From Candidatus Cloacimonadota bacterium (GTDB lineage Bacteria > Cloacimonadota > Cloacimonadia > Cloacimonadales > Cloacimonadaceae): a DNA stretch of 64,000 bases. Position 1 is the stretch's first letter. The number at the start of each line of letters is the position of its first letter. The stretch is from contig JAJBAW010000008.1 of NCBI GenBank assembly GCA_020532545.1, positions 1-64,000 on the forward strand, given 5' to 3'. The position numbers and the translations under genes were made by a program. This document shows positions 8,554 to 18,553 of the stretch, piece after piece. Under the pieces are notes generated by a model. The model was not told where the DNA came from and made no database searches. It saw nothing but the letters and a program-made list of their open reading frames with translations.

Positions 8554-9042
8554 ATGTTCAAGAAGATTCTGATCGTCCTCTTTGTGTGCCTTAGTGCACA
8601 TTTGGTAGCTATGGATAAATACGATACTGCCATGGGCGTGCATTTTGGCACATCTACCGGCAATGGTTACAGCATCCGTAAATGGGGAGAGTCAAACGCA
8701 TACCAGGTGACTTTTGCTGCTTACACCACCAGAAAACATCATCCCTACAGCATCACGCGGAAAAACTCGGTCTCTTTGGGAGCGAATTACCTTTGGGGCC
8801 TTCACGATTCCGAGCGTTACAAATTTTATGTGATGACAGGAATGTCCTACACTGTGCGCAGGATCCGGGAAGACGGCATTTGGAGAAGCGCTGACCGCTG
8901 GACTGTAGGTGCCGGGCCGGGATTCGAATTTGAGTTTTCCGACCGTTTTCATGTGAGCATAGAGCTGCCCATGACTTATAACGACAAGGATGATATCACG
9001 ATGTACATACCCTCTGGGGGATTCTACTACTACTTTAAATAA
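8554..9042 (+). CDS. Small predicted outer-membrane beta-barrel protein A, 162 aa
   Basis: A signal peptide (MFKKILIVLFVCLSAHLVA) is followed by alternating polar/aromatic strands and a C-terminal 'SGGFYYYFK', as expected of a small outer-membrane barrel ending in an aromatic strand. It is clearly paralogous to the gene at 17790: both contain 'YDTAMG.HFGTSTGNGYSIRKWG', 'KNSVSLGANYLW' and 'FEFEFSDRFHVS'. The other copy has about 16 extra residues in two loops. ATG 8554 has AGGAG at -13; the in-frame ATG at 8521 has none. A strong terminator follows. The ligand or function is unknown. Confidence 0.8.
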   Translation: MFKKILIVLFVCLSAHLVAMDKYDTAMGVHFGTSTGNGYSIRKWGESNAYQVTFAAYTTRKHHPYSITRKNSVSLGANYLWGLHDSERYKFYVMTGMSYTVRRIREDGIWRSADRWTVGAGPGFEFEFSDRFHVSIELPMTYNDKDDITMYIPSGGFYYYFK

Positions 9043-9085
9043 GTTTGTACTTTTATTAAGTCATAATGGCTTATAATATGTCATA

Positions 9086-9120
9086 TAGAGCAAGCACTTA
9101 GCTTGCTCTATTTTTGTTTT
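9086..9120 (+). terminator. Rho-independent terminator of barrel gene A
   Basis: A perfect 10-bp stem, TAGAGCAAGC (9086-9095) with GCTTGCTCTA (9101-9110) and a 5-nt loop, is followed by TTTTTGTTTT. Confidence 0.95.
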
Positions 9121-9373
9121 GACAAGTGACAGATTGTGTCACTTTTGAAAGCGATTTACACAAAAGGGGAAAAATGGGATGCAAAAGGAAAAGAGATCAA
9201 AACTACTTAGAAGCTCATTGGGAGAAACTGAATTACGCCCATATGATTAAACTCAGAATCAGGTTAGGCTCTAGCCGTGCCCTGTAGGGGTTGTCCCAAC
9301 CGGATAGTGATTGTATAATATGAGGATGGATGAGGAACTCAAAATGCAAGTGAAGAGGCAATAGGATAAAATA
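9121..9373. other. Non-coding gap with a small palindrome
   Basis: AAGTGACA-GATTG-TGTCACTT (9124-9144) is an 8-bp inverted repeat followed by TT. It could be a second weak terminator or a protein-binding palindrome. Nothing else is seen before the terminator of the minus-strand adhesin gene. Confidence 0.45.
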
Positions 9374-9401
9374 GCCGTCGGTCTCTAGTGAAACCGACGG
9401 C
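9374..9401 (-). terminator. Probable terminator of adhesin gene 1
   Basis: On the minus strand GCCGTCGGT..ACCGACGGC (9-bp perfect stem, 10-nt loop that can pair partly) is followed by TATTTTATCC. It sits 31 bp after the stop codon of the large minus-strand gene. Confidence 0.7.
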
Positions 9402-9432
9402 AGGATGTAAGTTTAGATTGTTATCGGGTATC

Positions 9433-12400
9433 TTACTTCATTAGGATCATTTTACGGGAAGATGAATAGGAGCCGCTGGTCATGCGGCAAAAATATACTC
9501 CGCTGGTTACTTTTTGGCCGCTATCACCTATACTGTTCCAGACAATAGAGTATTTACCAATATTTTTTACTTCGTTTACAAGGGTTTTCACCAACTGTCC
9601 CTTCACATTGTAGATCTGGAGAGACACTTTATCAGCTGCCTTGACACTATAACTGATAGTAGTTTCCGGATTAAAAGGATTCGGATAGTTATTGTGAAGT
9701 TCAGTGATACTGATCGGCGCATTGGGATCATCATTGGCAACTTTGCCACTAGAGGTAACATCGTCCACGAAGAGGGTGAAAGCATCATCGGACACACACT
9801 GGATACCAACATACACATTTCCTGTATATCCAGCTAGTGAATACGTGTATTGAGTCCAATCCAATGGAGCCTGAATATAGCTAGCACCGCTGATGATGGT
9901 GAAATCCTCAGGATCTGTCCCGGTAGTGGAAACACCAACATTGAATCTCTCTAGGCCATATGTGGATACGTGAGACCTTGCCCAGAAGCTAATCTGGGTA
10001 GGATTGATCAGAGCTGGTGTGATTAACCAGTCATTGTTGGGAGGGATAGTCGCTGCAAAGCAGGCCGCCATCTTGATTCCACCATGAGGCGCGATTGCTG
10101 TGAGGTTAGGAGTAGTGGCTGATGGTACAAAGATAATGTAAGCCATCGGTGAGGCAGAATTCGGGAAAGTGACCCCGGAGATGTTGTAGGTACCGCTTAG
10201 ATCAACGTCCACGCAGGTCCATGGAGCAAACAGCAAGGCGAAATTATCGTAGGTCTCAAAACCCTCCTCTAAGAGGGTTTCGCTAGCAACTAGATGGAAA
10301 TCCACAGTAGTAGTCTGTCCGTTCACCACAAGCACTCCAGACTGGGTCACAGAGGAGTAATTCGGATGACTTGCAGTCACTGTTACCGTTCCTACTCGCA
10401 CCTGCATGTTATAGGCTCCATTGGCGTTGGTGGTAGTGGTTACATTGCCACAGCTTACAGTGGCACCAATGATGACAGTATTTGACGTGTTGTAGATTGT
10501 ACCAGCTATGTTACCGCTCTGGGCGATCATCTGAATGTTCTGAGTTGTCGTTTGCTGTCCCACGATCACTACGTTAGGCTGGGAATAGGGATGGAAACCG
10601 AACTTGGAGGCGGTCACCGTGTATGTGCCAGTATAAACAGGAAAACTATACACACCATCCACATTGGACGTTCCGGTGTACGCGCCGGCATTCACAACTG
10701 CCCCTTCAATTGGTTCGTTGGTAACAAAATTGCTAACAGTTCCGGTAAGCAAACCCATAACACCTTTGTGGATATTGTTCGAGATGAAACCAATGGAAAG
10801 TACGTCATTTGTATACACTGCTTTCACAGCATAATTATAGACACCAGGAGGCAGATTTACCCAGGCATTGTCAGTAAAATTGAGGGGAGTGATGCTCGTA
10901 GGGGTAAGCAGTGTCCACAACGCTTCGTTGTCGGCATCTGCAGCAAGCAGGCGATATATCTTATAGCCCTCTAAGGCGCGATCGTTTCTAAGCTCAATTG
11001 GTTTATTGACTGCAGCTGTATTGATGGTCTTTCCCATATCTTTGGCAGCTAGAGTGCCTAAAATATGAGTGTTTTCCTTAAAAGCAAGAGGCTGTAGTTT
11101 GCTAATCTTAGAAGGCGTGCCAAAACCGACATACCCTTGGATGTTCCAGTTGTAATTCAGGCCAGGGGCATTATTTGACAGGGTTGTCCAGGGTCCCCCC
11201 AGATTCATCATATTACCAAAGCCTTCGAGAGCAGGTCCTGCATCACAACCGGCAGGATAACCGCTGATTACGTTTAAGTGATAGCCTATCCAAATCTCCT
11301 CGCTTCCGGATATAAATATGGGGCTATCCAGAAGAACTGTATTGTAAGTGTTCAGAGTGGGCGTGAAGAGCTGGTCAATAACCATGGTTCCTGGAGTTGT
11401 AGCCGTTCCTCCCGTCCAGACACGGACTGAGAAAATACCAGGTTCAGCCAGCCAGACTTTCACTGCTTGCAGACAGTAACCTGCATATCCCATCAGGGCA
11501 TTGGCAGGAAACCGGATAGCGACATCAAAGTCTGCAATGCCGCCTGTGCCGATGCTGTTATAATTTGCGCCACTGTCATAATGGAGCCATGTTGGTCCAA
11601 TAGGGCCCGGCTCACTCCAAGTAACAGCAACATTGCTGAAATCAGCAGATTCGGTAGCCACAACCTGTAGGGGAGGGAAGGCAATTTCGTTCAAAATGAC
11701 AAGGCCCATATTAAGGTTTGTGTTGTCCACTACTACCTGGCCCGTGCCTCTATGATATCCGGTTACCATTACCTCATAAGTGTAAGTTTGATTGATATAT
11801 ACGTTGGGTATCATGAAATTACCGGTAGCACTGGTGGTTGCAGTGTAGGCTTCAAAACCATTGAGCCTGATCGTTGCGTTAGAAATTCCCTCAGTGGGTT
11901 GGTTGCTACCAACGATGCGTCCGGAAACAGAGACTTGACCTAAGGGCAAGAGAGTGAAGTCTTGGGTAGCGGCCTGGTCTTCCACAATGCTTACCGGATG
12001 GGTTACCACATTGTAACCGTGAATGGTAGCACTGACTTGGTGTAGACCTTCCCCCAAAAACGGGAAGCTGTAGGTTCCGTTTGCTGTGGTGGTAAAGTTA
12101 AGATTGGTATCGTCAATTGTGACGGTGGCTCCTGGTAGAGGGGTTGTTCCTGCGTAAACCGTGCCACTAAGCGAACCAAGTCCATTGACGATGAATTTGA
12201 AGGTGGTCTTGGGGAATATAGCTTCAGGTGTGACAGCAGGAGGAGCGCTGGGATCAAAATCTGGTGCATCACCATATACAAAGCGGGTGCGGGCAGGGAT
12301 TGTACCGCTTTGAGTAACGAACAAATCTGTAGCAGAATAGAAAGAAGTATCCATCGGCCGTTCAATCATCACCACAAGGTTCCCTCCGCTATATGCATAT

Positions 12401-13644
12401 AGAGTCGTAAGGTGGATTGGGATAAGATTGGCACCGCTGGGATAATCAACCGTGCCATTAAAGACCAGGCTCAGCTGCGAGGAAGGGATCCAGCCGGCAG
12501 ACAGATCAGTCTGCGTGGTTTCTCCTACCCAGATCTTGGTTGGCTTTGCGGGTATAGTGGTAGAAAAGTTGTTATAGAACTGGATTTCGGAGAGCAGTCC
12601 TCCGGTGTTGAGTTCCGAGGAAAGATATATTGTCTCAAACAGCGAGTTCTTCCAATAAAAATCCATTGGTATGCGCCCGGTGCTTCCGCCAGCTCCAACT
12701 GTAACTTCCTCGAAAATTTGAGGTCGAACTACAATGTTCAGGTGCTGACTTTCGTTATTTGAGGGGATCTCGTCACCCGGCAGTACGACCTTGCCATAGA
12801 TGTAGGTAGGACCGATTGCGTTGGGAATCCATGGAATAGTGAAGGTTTGAGACTCGTTTGGGGCGATCACGGTGCCAGCTACTGATCCCAGCACAATTCC
12901 ACCTTCTTTCATCAGTTTTACCTGATAGCTGCTCTGTGATGCAGTACCGTTATTGTCAATACTGATCACATAATCTGTGGATGACCCCAGGCCTGGCGTT
13001 GTGTTGCCAGTCACGCTTAAGCAGGCGAGGTCATTAGCAGTGCTCTGACCTGTGTAGAAAAATGTTGTCTTGGGGAATTGGCCTGAGAGTGTTGCGTTGA
13101 TGGGAGGAGCGGAGGGATCAAAGTCTGTTATGTTTCCAAAAGCGTCGAGAGCTCGGGTCGTACCAATCGTCTGGCATAAGAATTGGTCCGCGTCCGCGTA
13201 GGAATTCGTATCCATCGGACGTTCCACCATCATTACCAAAGCTCCCCCATTGTAAAGAAGCGACGTGGTAAAGGGAATATTGATCGTATTTATCCCCGAG
13301 GGGAAATTGACGCTTCCAGAAAAAACCTGTATCAGCTGTGTAGAAGGGACCCATCCTGCGCTTAGATCTGTTTGGGTAGTTGTGCCCAGCCAGATCTTGA
13401 CGGGCATATTCGGAAGATCTGTTATGAAGTCGTTGTAAAAAGCAACTCCGGTTATAGTTCCGTTGATTATTTGCAATTCATCTTGATAATATACACACTC
13501 ATACAATGAATTCATACTATGCATATTTAATGGTTTCTTAGCTGCCTGATTGCCTGTGCCAATAGTCACTTCGCTGGCATGCAGGTTCATTGAAACCAAG
13601 GCAATACCGCAAACTATCATGAGTAATAATGATAAACGTTTCAT
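9433..13644 (-). CDS. Very large secreted adhesin-like protein with carboxypeptidase-regulatory and cleaved-adhesin domains, 1403 aa
   Basis: A signal peptide (residues 1-23) is followed by two copies of a roughly 180-residue module (about 24-200 and 310-490). Each has 'FYNDF/FYNNF', 'PVKIWLG/PTKIWVG', 'TTQTDLSAGW' and 'VMMVERPMDT/VVMIERPMDT'. Then come carboxypeptidase-regulatory-like folds ('SGTVYAGTTPLPGATVTI', 'ISNATIRLNG', 'EGAVVNAGAYTG', 'IGATVSCGN'). A cleaved-adhesin domain starts near 1125 ('EEGFETYDNFALLFAPW', 'PPNNDWLITP', 'SDDAFTLFVDDV'). The C-terminus is a FlgD-like sorting module ('NNYPNPFNPETTISYS', 'IYNVKGQLVKTL', ending RKMILMK). It is presumably surface-exposed, binding glycan or protein; no protease motif is visible. 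GGAG precedes the ATG. The neighbouring gene 13879-17283 shares the adhesin and sorting domains. Confidence 0.9.
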   Translation of the reverse strand: MKRLSLLLMIVCGIALVSMNLHASEVTIGTGNQAAKKPLNMHSMNSLYECVYYQDELQIINGTITGVAFYNDFITDLPNMPVKIWLGTTTQTDLSAGWVPSTQLIQVFSGSVNFPSGINTINIPFTTSLLYNGGALVMMVERPMDTNSYADADQFLCQTIGTTRALDAFGNITDFDPSAPPINATLSGQFPKTTFFYTGQSTANDLACLSVTGNTTPGLGSSTDYVISIDNNGTASQSSYQVKLMKEGGIVLGSVAGTVIAPNESQTFTIPWIPNAIGPTYIYGKVVLPGDEIPSNNESQHLNIVVRPQIFEEVTVGAGGSTGRIPMDFYWKNSLFETIYLSSELNTGGLLSEIQFYNNFSTTIPAKPTKIWVGETTQTDLSAGWIPSSQLSLVFNGTVDYPSGANLIPIHLTTLYAYSGGNLVVMIERPMDTSFYSATDLFVTQSGTIPARTRFVYGDAPDFDPSAPPAVTPEAIFPKTTFKFIVNGLGSLSGTVYAGTTPLPGATVTIDDTNLNFTTTANGTYSFPFLGEGLHQVSATIHGYNVVTHPVSIVEDQAATQDFTLLPLGQVSVSGRIVGSNQPTEGISNATIRLNGFEAYTATTSATGNFMIPNVYINQTYTYEVMVTGYHRGTGQVVVDNTNLNMGLVILNEIAFPPLQVVATESADFSNVAVTWSEPGPIGPTWLHYDSGANYNSIGTGGIADFDVAIRFPANALMGYAGYCLQAVKVWLAEPGIFSVRVWTGGTATTPGTMVIDQLFTPTLNTYNTVLLDSPIFISGSEEIWIGYHLNVISGYPAGCDAGPALEGFGNMMNLGGPWTTLSNNAPGLNYNWNIQGYVGFGTPSKISKLQPLAFKENTHILGTLAAKDMGKTINTAAVNKPIELRNDRALEGYKIYRLLAADADNEALWTLLTPTSITPLNFTDNAWVNLPPGVYNYAVKAVYTNDVLSIGFISNNIHKGVMGLLTGTVSNFVTNEPIEGAVVNAGAYTGTSNVDGVYSFPVYTGTYTVTASKFGFHPYSQPNVVIVGQQTTTQNIQMIAQSGNIAGTIYNTSNTVIIGATVSCGNVTTTTNANGAYNMQVRVGTVTVTASHPNYSSVTQSGVLVVNGQTTTVDFHLVASETLLEEGFETYDNFALLFAPWTCVDVDLSGTYNISGVTFPNSASPMAYIIFVPSATTPNLTAIAPHGGIKMAACFAATIPPNNDWLITPALINPTQISFWARSHVSTYGLERFNVGVSTTGTDPEDFTIISGASYIQAPLDWTQYTYSLAGYTGNVYVGIQCVSDDAFTLFVDDVTSSGKVANDDPNAPISITELHNNYPNPFNPETTISYSVKAADKVSLQIYNVKGQLVKTLVNEVKNIGKYSIVWNSIGDSGQKVTSGVYFCRMTSGSYSSSRKMILMK

Positions 13645-13842
13645 AGATTATCTCCTTATTCCACTTTAATCTTATAGTTTATAGACTTAGTACCATTAAT
13701 AATACCCGCCTTAGCAGAAGCTGAATTCCCATAACTTGAAAATCGCAGGTATTCTAAGTCAAAATCATATCGATGTTAGACATTAAATAATGTGCTACAT
13801 GACCTTGTTATTGTTAGAGGTAAGATCGTCCGAATATATAGC

Positions 13843-13868
13843 AAAAAAAGGCAGGCGTAATGCCTGCC
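13843..13868 (-). terminator. Terminator of adhesin gene 2
   Basis: Read on the minus strand: GGCAGGC-ATTAC-GCCTGCC followed by seven T. It lies 11 bp after the stop at 13879. Confidence 0.95.
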
Positions 13869-13878
13869 TTGAGATTTC

Positions 13879-16800
13879 CTACTTGATCATAATCATCTTT
13901 TTTGTGCCAGTATAATTTCCGGTAGTTACTCTGCAGTAATACATACCGCTGGATACAGCATGCCCAGCGGAATCCCTGCCGTTCCAGACAACGCTGTGAG
14001 ATCCAGACTGGCTTGGACCGTTCAGGAGGGTTTTTACCAATTGTCCCTTCAGATTGTAGATTTCTAGCGCCACATTGGAAGCATTTTCCAAGGTGAAACG
14101 GATGGTTGTTTCGGGGTTGAAGGGATTAGGGAAATTACCGTGAAGTTCTGTGGCAAGCGGTGGAGTGGAGGATTCGGGATTGCCCACATACCCGCCTGTG
14201 CTGTGTATGGAAAAGTCATCTACATAAAAGGTGGAGGCATCATTGGAAACGCAGCGTATGCCGATCCTTACTGACTGGTTGTTATAAGCGCTAAGGTCGT
14301 AGGCAAATGCCGTCCAATTTGCCGGAGCAGTAACGTAACTTCCACCAGAGATATATTGGAAGCTGTCCGTACTGATGCCATTAGAGGTGGAAACTCCGAC
14401 CCGGAAACGCTCCAGACTGTTATCTGCAGAGTGTGATCTAGCATAAAATCTCATGGCACTTCCGGTTCCAAGGTGCACACTGGGCGAGATCATCCAGTCG
14501 TTATTGGGTGGCACCGAAGACACAAATGATGCTGCCATCTTGGATCCACTAAAGGCAGAGACGAAGGTAAGAGGTGGATTAGTAGCGCTTGGATTCATAA
14601 TAACATATGCCATCGGATTCCCAGACCCAGGAAAACTATTGTTCGGATAGCCGTAAGTTTCCACGTTGTCAACATCGATCATGGTCCAAGGTGCGAAGAG
14701 AGTAGTGAAATTAGCATAAGACTCAAAGCTATCCTCAAAAACCACCGGTCCGAGCTGAATGTCCACTGTTACAGTCACTGTTTCGGGAGCGGACTCGCCA
14801 TTGTCATAATTTGCGGAAACTCCGTAGGTGTACGTACCCGCAGGTCGGTTAGCGTCCGTGAAAGTTGTGGTGGCAGTATTTGTGATGGCCTGGATCAAGT
14901 TTCCATCGCGGTAGATTTTGTAGCCTAGTAGGTTGCGTAGAGGCGGGTCCATTGATTCCTGAGGCGCTAGCTGATTCAGTGCGCTTAAGGCATTTCTGCC
15001 CCCGGTGGTAACATCATCCAACAGGAAAACGAAAGCGTCGTCTGAGACACATTGGATACCGAACCGGATCTGCTGGCCCGCATAGGCACTGAGGTCATAA
15101 CTATAAAGAGTCCAATCCACTGGTGCCTGTAAATAGTTGGCTCCACTAATTATCGTATAGTTAGATGGAAGCACTCCTCCTGTGGAGATACCAACCTTGA
15201 AGCGTTCCAAGCCATATTGTGCACTGTAGGACCTGGCCCAGAAATTCAAGTGGTTTCCAGGATTGGGCATAAAGAGCTGAGACATCATCCAGTCGTTGTT
15301 GGGAGGGGTGGTCGCTGCAAAGCAGGCCGCAACTTTGGCTCCGCCATGAGCAGGCACCGAAGTAATAGGGGGTGTTGTAGCACTTTGATTGAATATGATA
15401 TAGGATTGTGCGGCAAAGGCATTTGGCCAGGTGGTTCCTGCGATGTTATAGGTCGGACTCATATCAACGTCCACCAGGGTCCAGGGAGCGAATGAAAGAG
15501 AAAAATTTGGGTAAGACTCAAAGCCATCAGTAAAAGGAGGCTGAGGCGGTAGGTCGGGAGCATCCCAATCCAATATAACATCATCACCGTTAACTGCTAC
15601 AGTTAGGTTATTGGGTGGATTGACCGGTGGATAAACCGTTGTAGAGGCGGGACCAGCCGGATTAGATTCCCCTGATGTATAATATGCCGTCACTGTATAG
15701 CTATAGAGTCCAGGCAGTAAATTCATATCATTGTAACTAACAGTGGAGAAATTTGTTACTGTGCCGACTAATGCTCCATTGCGGTAAATCTTGTATCCCA
15801 ACAGTTCGCGGGTCGGAGGATCGGGCAGAGTGGTAGCTGACCGGGAAATTCCGGTGCTGCGAAGGAGTTCTGCTGCCAGCTGGGAATTTACCGGTTGAGG
15901 ATTCGGAACTGAATATGGACCAACATGCACATCGTCCACCAAAAAGATAAAACTGTTCGTTGACACACATTGTATGCCGAAACGAATGGTTAGCCCAGTA
16001 TAACTGCTCAGATCAAAGGTGTACTGTGTCCAGTGCTGCAACGCTTCCAGAAAGTCAGGCCCGCTGATGATAGTGAAATCCGCTGGATTGGTTCCACCCA
16101 GGGAAATTCCCACCTTGAAGCGAGCTAGGGAGTGGACGAGACTTTTGTAAGTCTCTGCATAAAAATCAAGGAAATAATCAGATCCTATAACAATAGGCTC
16201 AGAGATCAGCCAGTCATTGCTGGGTGGAGAGGTAGTTGCAAAAGAAGCAGCCATCTTGTCTCCGCTGTGGGCGACCACCGTGTCGGTAGGTGGAACTGTA
16301 TTATTAGGATTGAATATAATATAAGCCATTGGACTGAATTGGTTTGGAAATTCGTATGAGACATGTCCGTAAGTGCCACTCTGATCTACGTCTACACATG
16401 TCCATGGGGGGAAATTTAAAGAGAAATCTGTATAAGCCTCAAAGCTGTCAAAGAACTCTTCCGGACCTATCCTAAAGTCATCCAAGCTGAGAAAGAATCC
16501 CCTGTTCGAATTGTTGTGGATAGCAAAACGGATTGTTAGGCCCACGTAAGAACTGAGGTCATAGCTGAACAATGTCCAGTCCAGCGGTGCATCAATCGGG
16601 AGCGTGCCACTAATTACATTGAACTGCGAGGGAATTATGCTACCATTAGATATGGCCACACTAAACTGATTTAAAAGATAGGTATCGTTGAGTGATCTAG
16701 CATAGAATTTGAGAAAATCTCCGGGTTGGACAACCATAGTCGGAGAGATCAGCCAGTCGTCATTGGGCGGTGTGGTAGAGGAAAAGCTTGCTAACATTTT

Positions 16801-17283
16801 GTTACCGCTATGAGCTGTCATTGACCCAGAAAATGGCGGGGTGGTAGCACCGGGATTAAATACAATAAAAGACTGAGGTGCAAAGACATTGGGCCAGGTA
16901 TGGCCTTGTATCCCGAAAGTACCGCTTTGATCAACATCGATCAGTGTCCAGGGAGCGAAGTTCAGCGCCCAGTCCGGGTAGCTCTCGAAGCCATCAGAAA
17001 ATCCTGCCACCTCGGTAGCCGGAGCATTCCAGTTAAGTTGGACATCATTGGAATTCACTACTACAGCGGTCAGGTTAGAGGGAGGATTCAGCCTCAAATC
17101 TCTGGGCTGAAGTTCCTCAGCAGGATTAACTTGTTTGATAGCAGTTTTAGCACACTCTGGTTCTCCACTAAACTCCATTAAACCTTGAGTGAAGGGGGTA
17201 TCTGAGTTGCTAAATGATCCTGAAAAAGCAGCGAGTGCTGCAGCCAGGGTGAGGATCAAAAGCAGAAATAAACTCTTTTTCAT
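13879..17283 (-). CDS. Large secreted protein with four cleaved-adhesin domains, 1134 aa
   Basis: A signal peptide covers residues 1-19. Four tandem cleaved-adhesin-type (jelly-roll) domains start near residues 95, 278, 588 and 850. Each has 'FESY/FEAY', 'F.PWT..DVD', 'PPN(N/D)DW(L/M)(I/M)S' and a terminal 'DDF/DDV'. Fibronectin-III-like linkers lie between them ('LLGYKIYRNGALVG', 'YSYTVTAYYTSGES'). The C-terminus is the FlgD-like sorting module ('GNFPNPFNPETTIRF', 'IYNLKGQLVKTLLN', ending KKMIMIK). Such domains are known from gingipain and adhesin regions, where they bind host or matrix ligands; here a substrate- or cell-binding role is inferred. A GGAGAAG site precedes the ATG. The two large adhesin genes have separate terminators, so they are separate units. 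Confidence 0.9.
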   Translation of the reverse strand: MKKSLFLLLILTLAAALAAFSGSFSNSDTPFTQGLMEFSGEPECAKTAIKQVNPAEELQPRDLRLNPPSNLTAVVVNSNDVQLNWNAPATEVAGFSDGFESYPDWALNFAPWTLIDVDQSGTFGIQGHTWPNVFAPQSFIVFNPGATTPPFSGSMTAHSGNKMLASFSSTTPPNDDWLISPTMVVQPGDFLKFYARSLNDTYLLNQFSVAISNGSIIPSQFNVISGTLPIDAPLDWTLFSYDLSSYVGLTIRFAIHNNSNRGFFLSLDDFRIGPEEFFDSFEAYTDFSLNFPPWTCVDVDQSGTYGHVSYEFPNQFSPMAYIIFNPNNTVPPTDTVVAHSGDKMAASFATTSPPSNDWLISEPIVIGSDYFLDFYAETYKSLVHSLARFKVGISLGGTNPADFTIISGPDFLEALQHWTQYTFDLSSYTGLTIRFGIQCVSTNSFIFLVDDVHVGPYSVPNPQPVNSQLAAELLRSTGISRSATTLPDPPTRELLGYKIYRNGALVGTVTNFSTVSYNDMNLLPGLYSYTVTAYYTSGESNPAGPASTTVYPPVNPPNNLTVAVNGDDVILDWDAPDLPPQPPFTDGFESYPNFSLSFAPWTLVDVDMSPTYNIAGTTWPNAFAAQSYIIFNQSATTPPITSVPAHGGAKVAACFAATTPPNNDWMMSQLFMPNPGNHLNFWARSYSAQYGLERFKVGISTGGVLPSNYTIISGANYLQAPVDWTLYSYDLSAYAGQQIRFGIQCVSDDAFVFLLDDVTTGGRNALSALNQLAPQESMDPPLRNLLGYKIYRDGNLIQAITNTATTTFTDANRPAGTYTYGVSANYDNGESAPETVTVTVDIQLGPVVFEDSFESYANFTTLFAPWTMIDVDNVETYGYPNNSFPGSGNPMAYVIMNPSATNPPLTFVSAFSGSKMAASFVSSVPPNNDWMISPSVHLGTGSAMRFYARSHSADNSLERFRVGVSTSNGISTDSFQYISGGSYVTAPANWTAFAYDLSAYNNQSVRIGIRCVSNDASTFYVDDFSIHSTGGYVGNPESSTPPLATELHGNFPNPFNPETTIRFTLENASNVALEIYNLKGQLVKTLLNGPSQSGSHSVVWNGRDSAGHAVSSGMYYCRVTTGNYTGTKKMIMIK

Positions 17284-17731
17284 TTCTTCTCCTTTATTGA
17301 TTCATTATTTTGCTTGTGTTTAAACCCACAAGTCTAGTGGCAAGGGTAGACAAATTCTGTCTGTGTTTGAAATTGCTGTGAAAAACAATCATTACAATCT
17401 GTTTCATATTCTACATCCCATATTCTAATGCTAAAGAAGTATAGGAATATATTCTGTAGGATTGTGTCAAGTAGATTTTTCATACAGGCATTTCAACTTT
17501 TTGATAATGTGATATCGTGTTACTGTTTACAGAGATCAAGTCAATTTCAAATCACATGTTCATGACGTCGCAGCATCACCGTTCCCGGGTCTGCAGATCA
17601 GAGCCTTCGGATATTTGCTAGCTTCCTTATATATATGCAGTTGTAGATAAGGTTTTAAGTAAGATAAGCACGCAGCAGCATATCCAAACCTGCCATCCTC
17701 TTGCATAATATAGCTGAATCTAAGAATCCGC
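17284..17731. other. Non-coding gap, nothing recognised
   Basis: AT-rich DNA between the start of adhesin gene 2 and the promoter-like element of barrel gene B. A minus-strand ORF at 17560-17760 has no ribosome site or family. Its right end repeats the sequence context found upstream of barrel gene A. Confidence 0.5.
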
Positions 17732-17761
17732 TTGACAAATATTCCATCGATTGCTTTCATG
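17732..17761 (+). promoter_or_regulatory. Conserved upstream element of barrel gene B (probable promoter)
   Basis: CTTGACAAATATTCCATCG then ATTGCTTTCATGAGAAA copies the element at 8495-8524 with one extra base. TTGACA at 17732-17737 is a consensus -35; the -10 is weak. Confidence 0.5.
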
Positions 17762-17789
17762 AGAAATATAGAATAAAGGAGCTGAAGAC

Positions 17790-18326
17790 ATGGTTAAAAA
17801 GATACTGATCGTCCTCATGGTATGTGCCAGCGCACATTTGTTAGCGATGGATGCATACGATACTGCCATGGGTCTGCATTTTGGCACATCCACCGGCAAT
17901 GGTTATAGCATCAGAAAGTGGGGAAAGTCGAGCGCCTATCAGGTGACTTTTGCAGCTTATGCTACCGGGCAACGCGATCCGAACTATCATAACAGCGATT
18001 TTACTCATAACGAATACCATACTGCGCGTAAAAACTCGGTCTCCCTGGGTGCGAATTACCTTTGGGAACTTCACGATTCCGATCGGTACAAGTTTTATGT
18101 AATGACCGGAATGGCTTATACCATGCGCAAGGTCAAGCGCTACTATGCTCCTGATGACAACAAATGGGTTCGGGATGACCGCTGGACCATCGGGGCTGGA
18201 CCGGGATTTGAATTCGAGTTTTCCGACCGTTTTCATGTAAGCGTGGAACTGCCCATGACCTATAATAACAAAGACGATATCACCATGTACATACCATCCG
18301 GGGGATTCTACTACTATTTCAAATAG
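17790..18326 (+). CDS. Small predicted outer-membrane beta-barrel protein B, 178 aa
   Basis: Paralogue of the gene at 8554. It has a signal peptide (MVKKILIVLMVCASAHLLA), 'YDTAMGLHFGTSTGNGYS', 'KNSVSLGANYLWELHDSDRY' and a C-terminal 'SGGFYYYFK'. The extra residues sit at two places ('RDPNYHNSDFTHNEYH' and 'RYYAPDDNKW'), as expected of extracellular loops of a barrel that vary while strands are conserved. AAGGAG lies at -14 from the ATG. No intrinsic terminator is obvious. The two copies bracket the two adhesin genes, which suggests a duplication or a functional link. Confidence 0.8.
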   Translation: MVKKILIVLMVCASAHLLAMDAYDTAMGLHFGTSTGNGYSIRKWGKSSAYQVTFAAYATGQRDPNYHNSDFTHNEYHTARKNSVSLGANYLWELHDSDRYKFYVMTGMAYTMRKVKRYYAPDDNKWVRDDRWTIGAGPGFEFEFSDRFHVSVELPMTYNNKDDITMYIPSGGFYYYFK

Positions 18327-18553
18327 CTGATAGCAAGATGCTGCTTTTCAATCGGGTACTATTCCCAGCTTTTTCTATAAGAATAAGAAAGCTCTTGACG
18401 ACAAATTGGGGTTTGAAATAGTGTAAAAAGAGTTACTTCTTTTGCTGTAATTATTACAGAATGTCTTCTACAAAGAAACTGTACGGAAATGAGTTTAAAG
18501 CTTCTTAAGAATTTGAAGCAGAACTAAGTAAAGAATAAATTGAGAGGTCTGAA

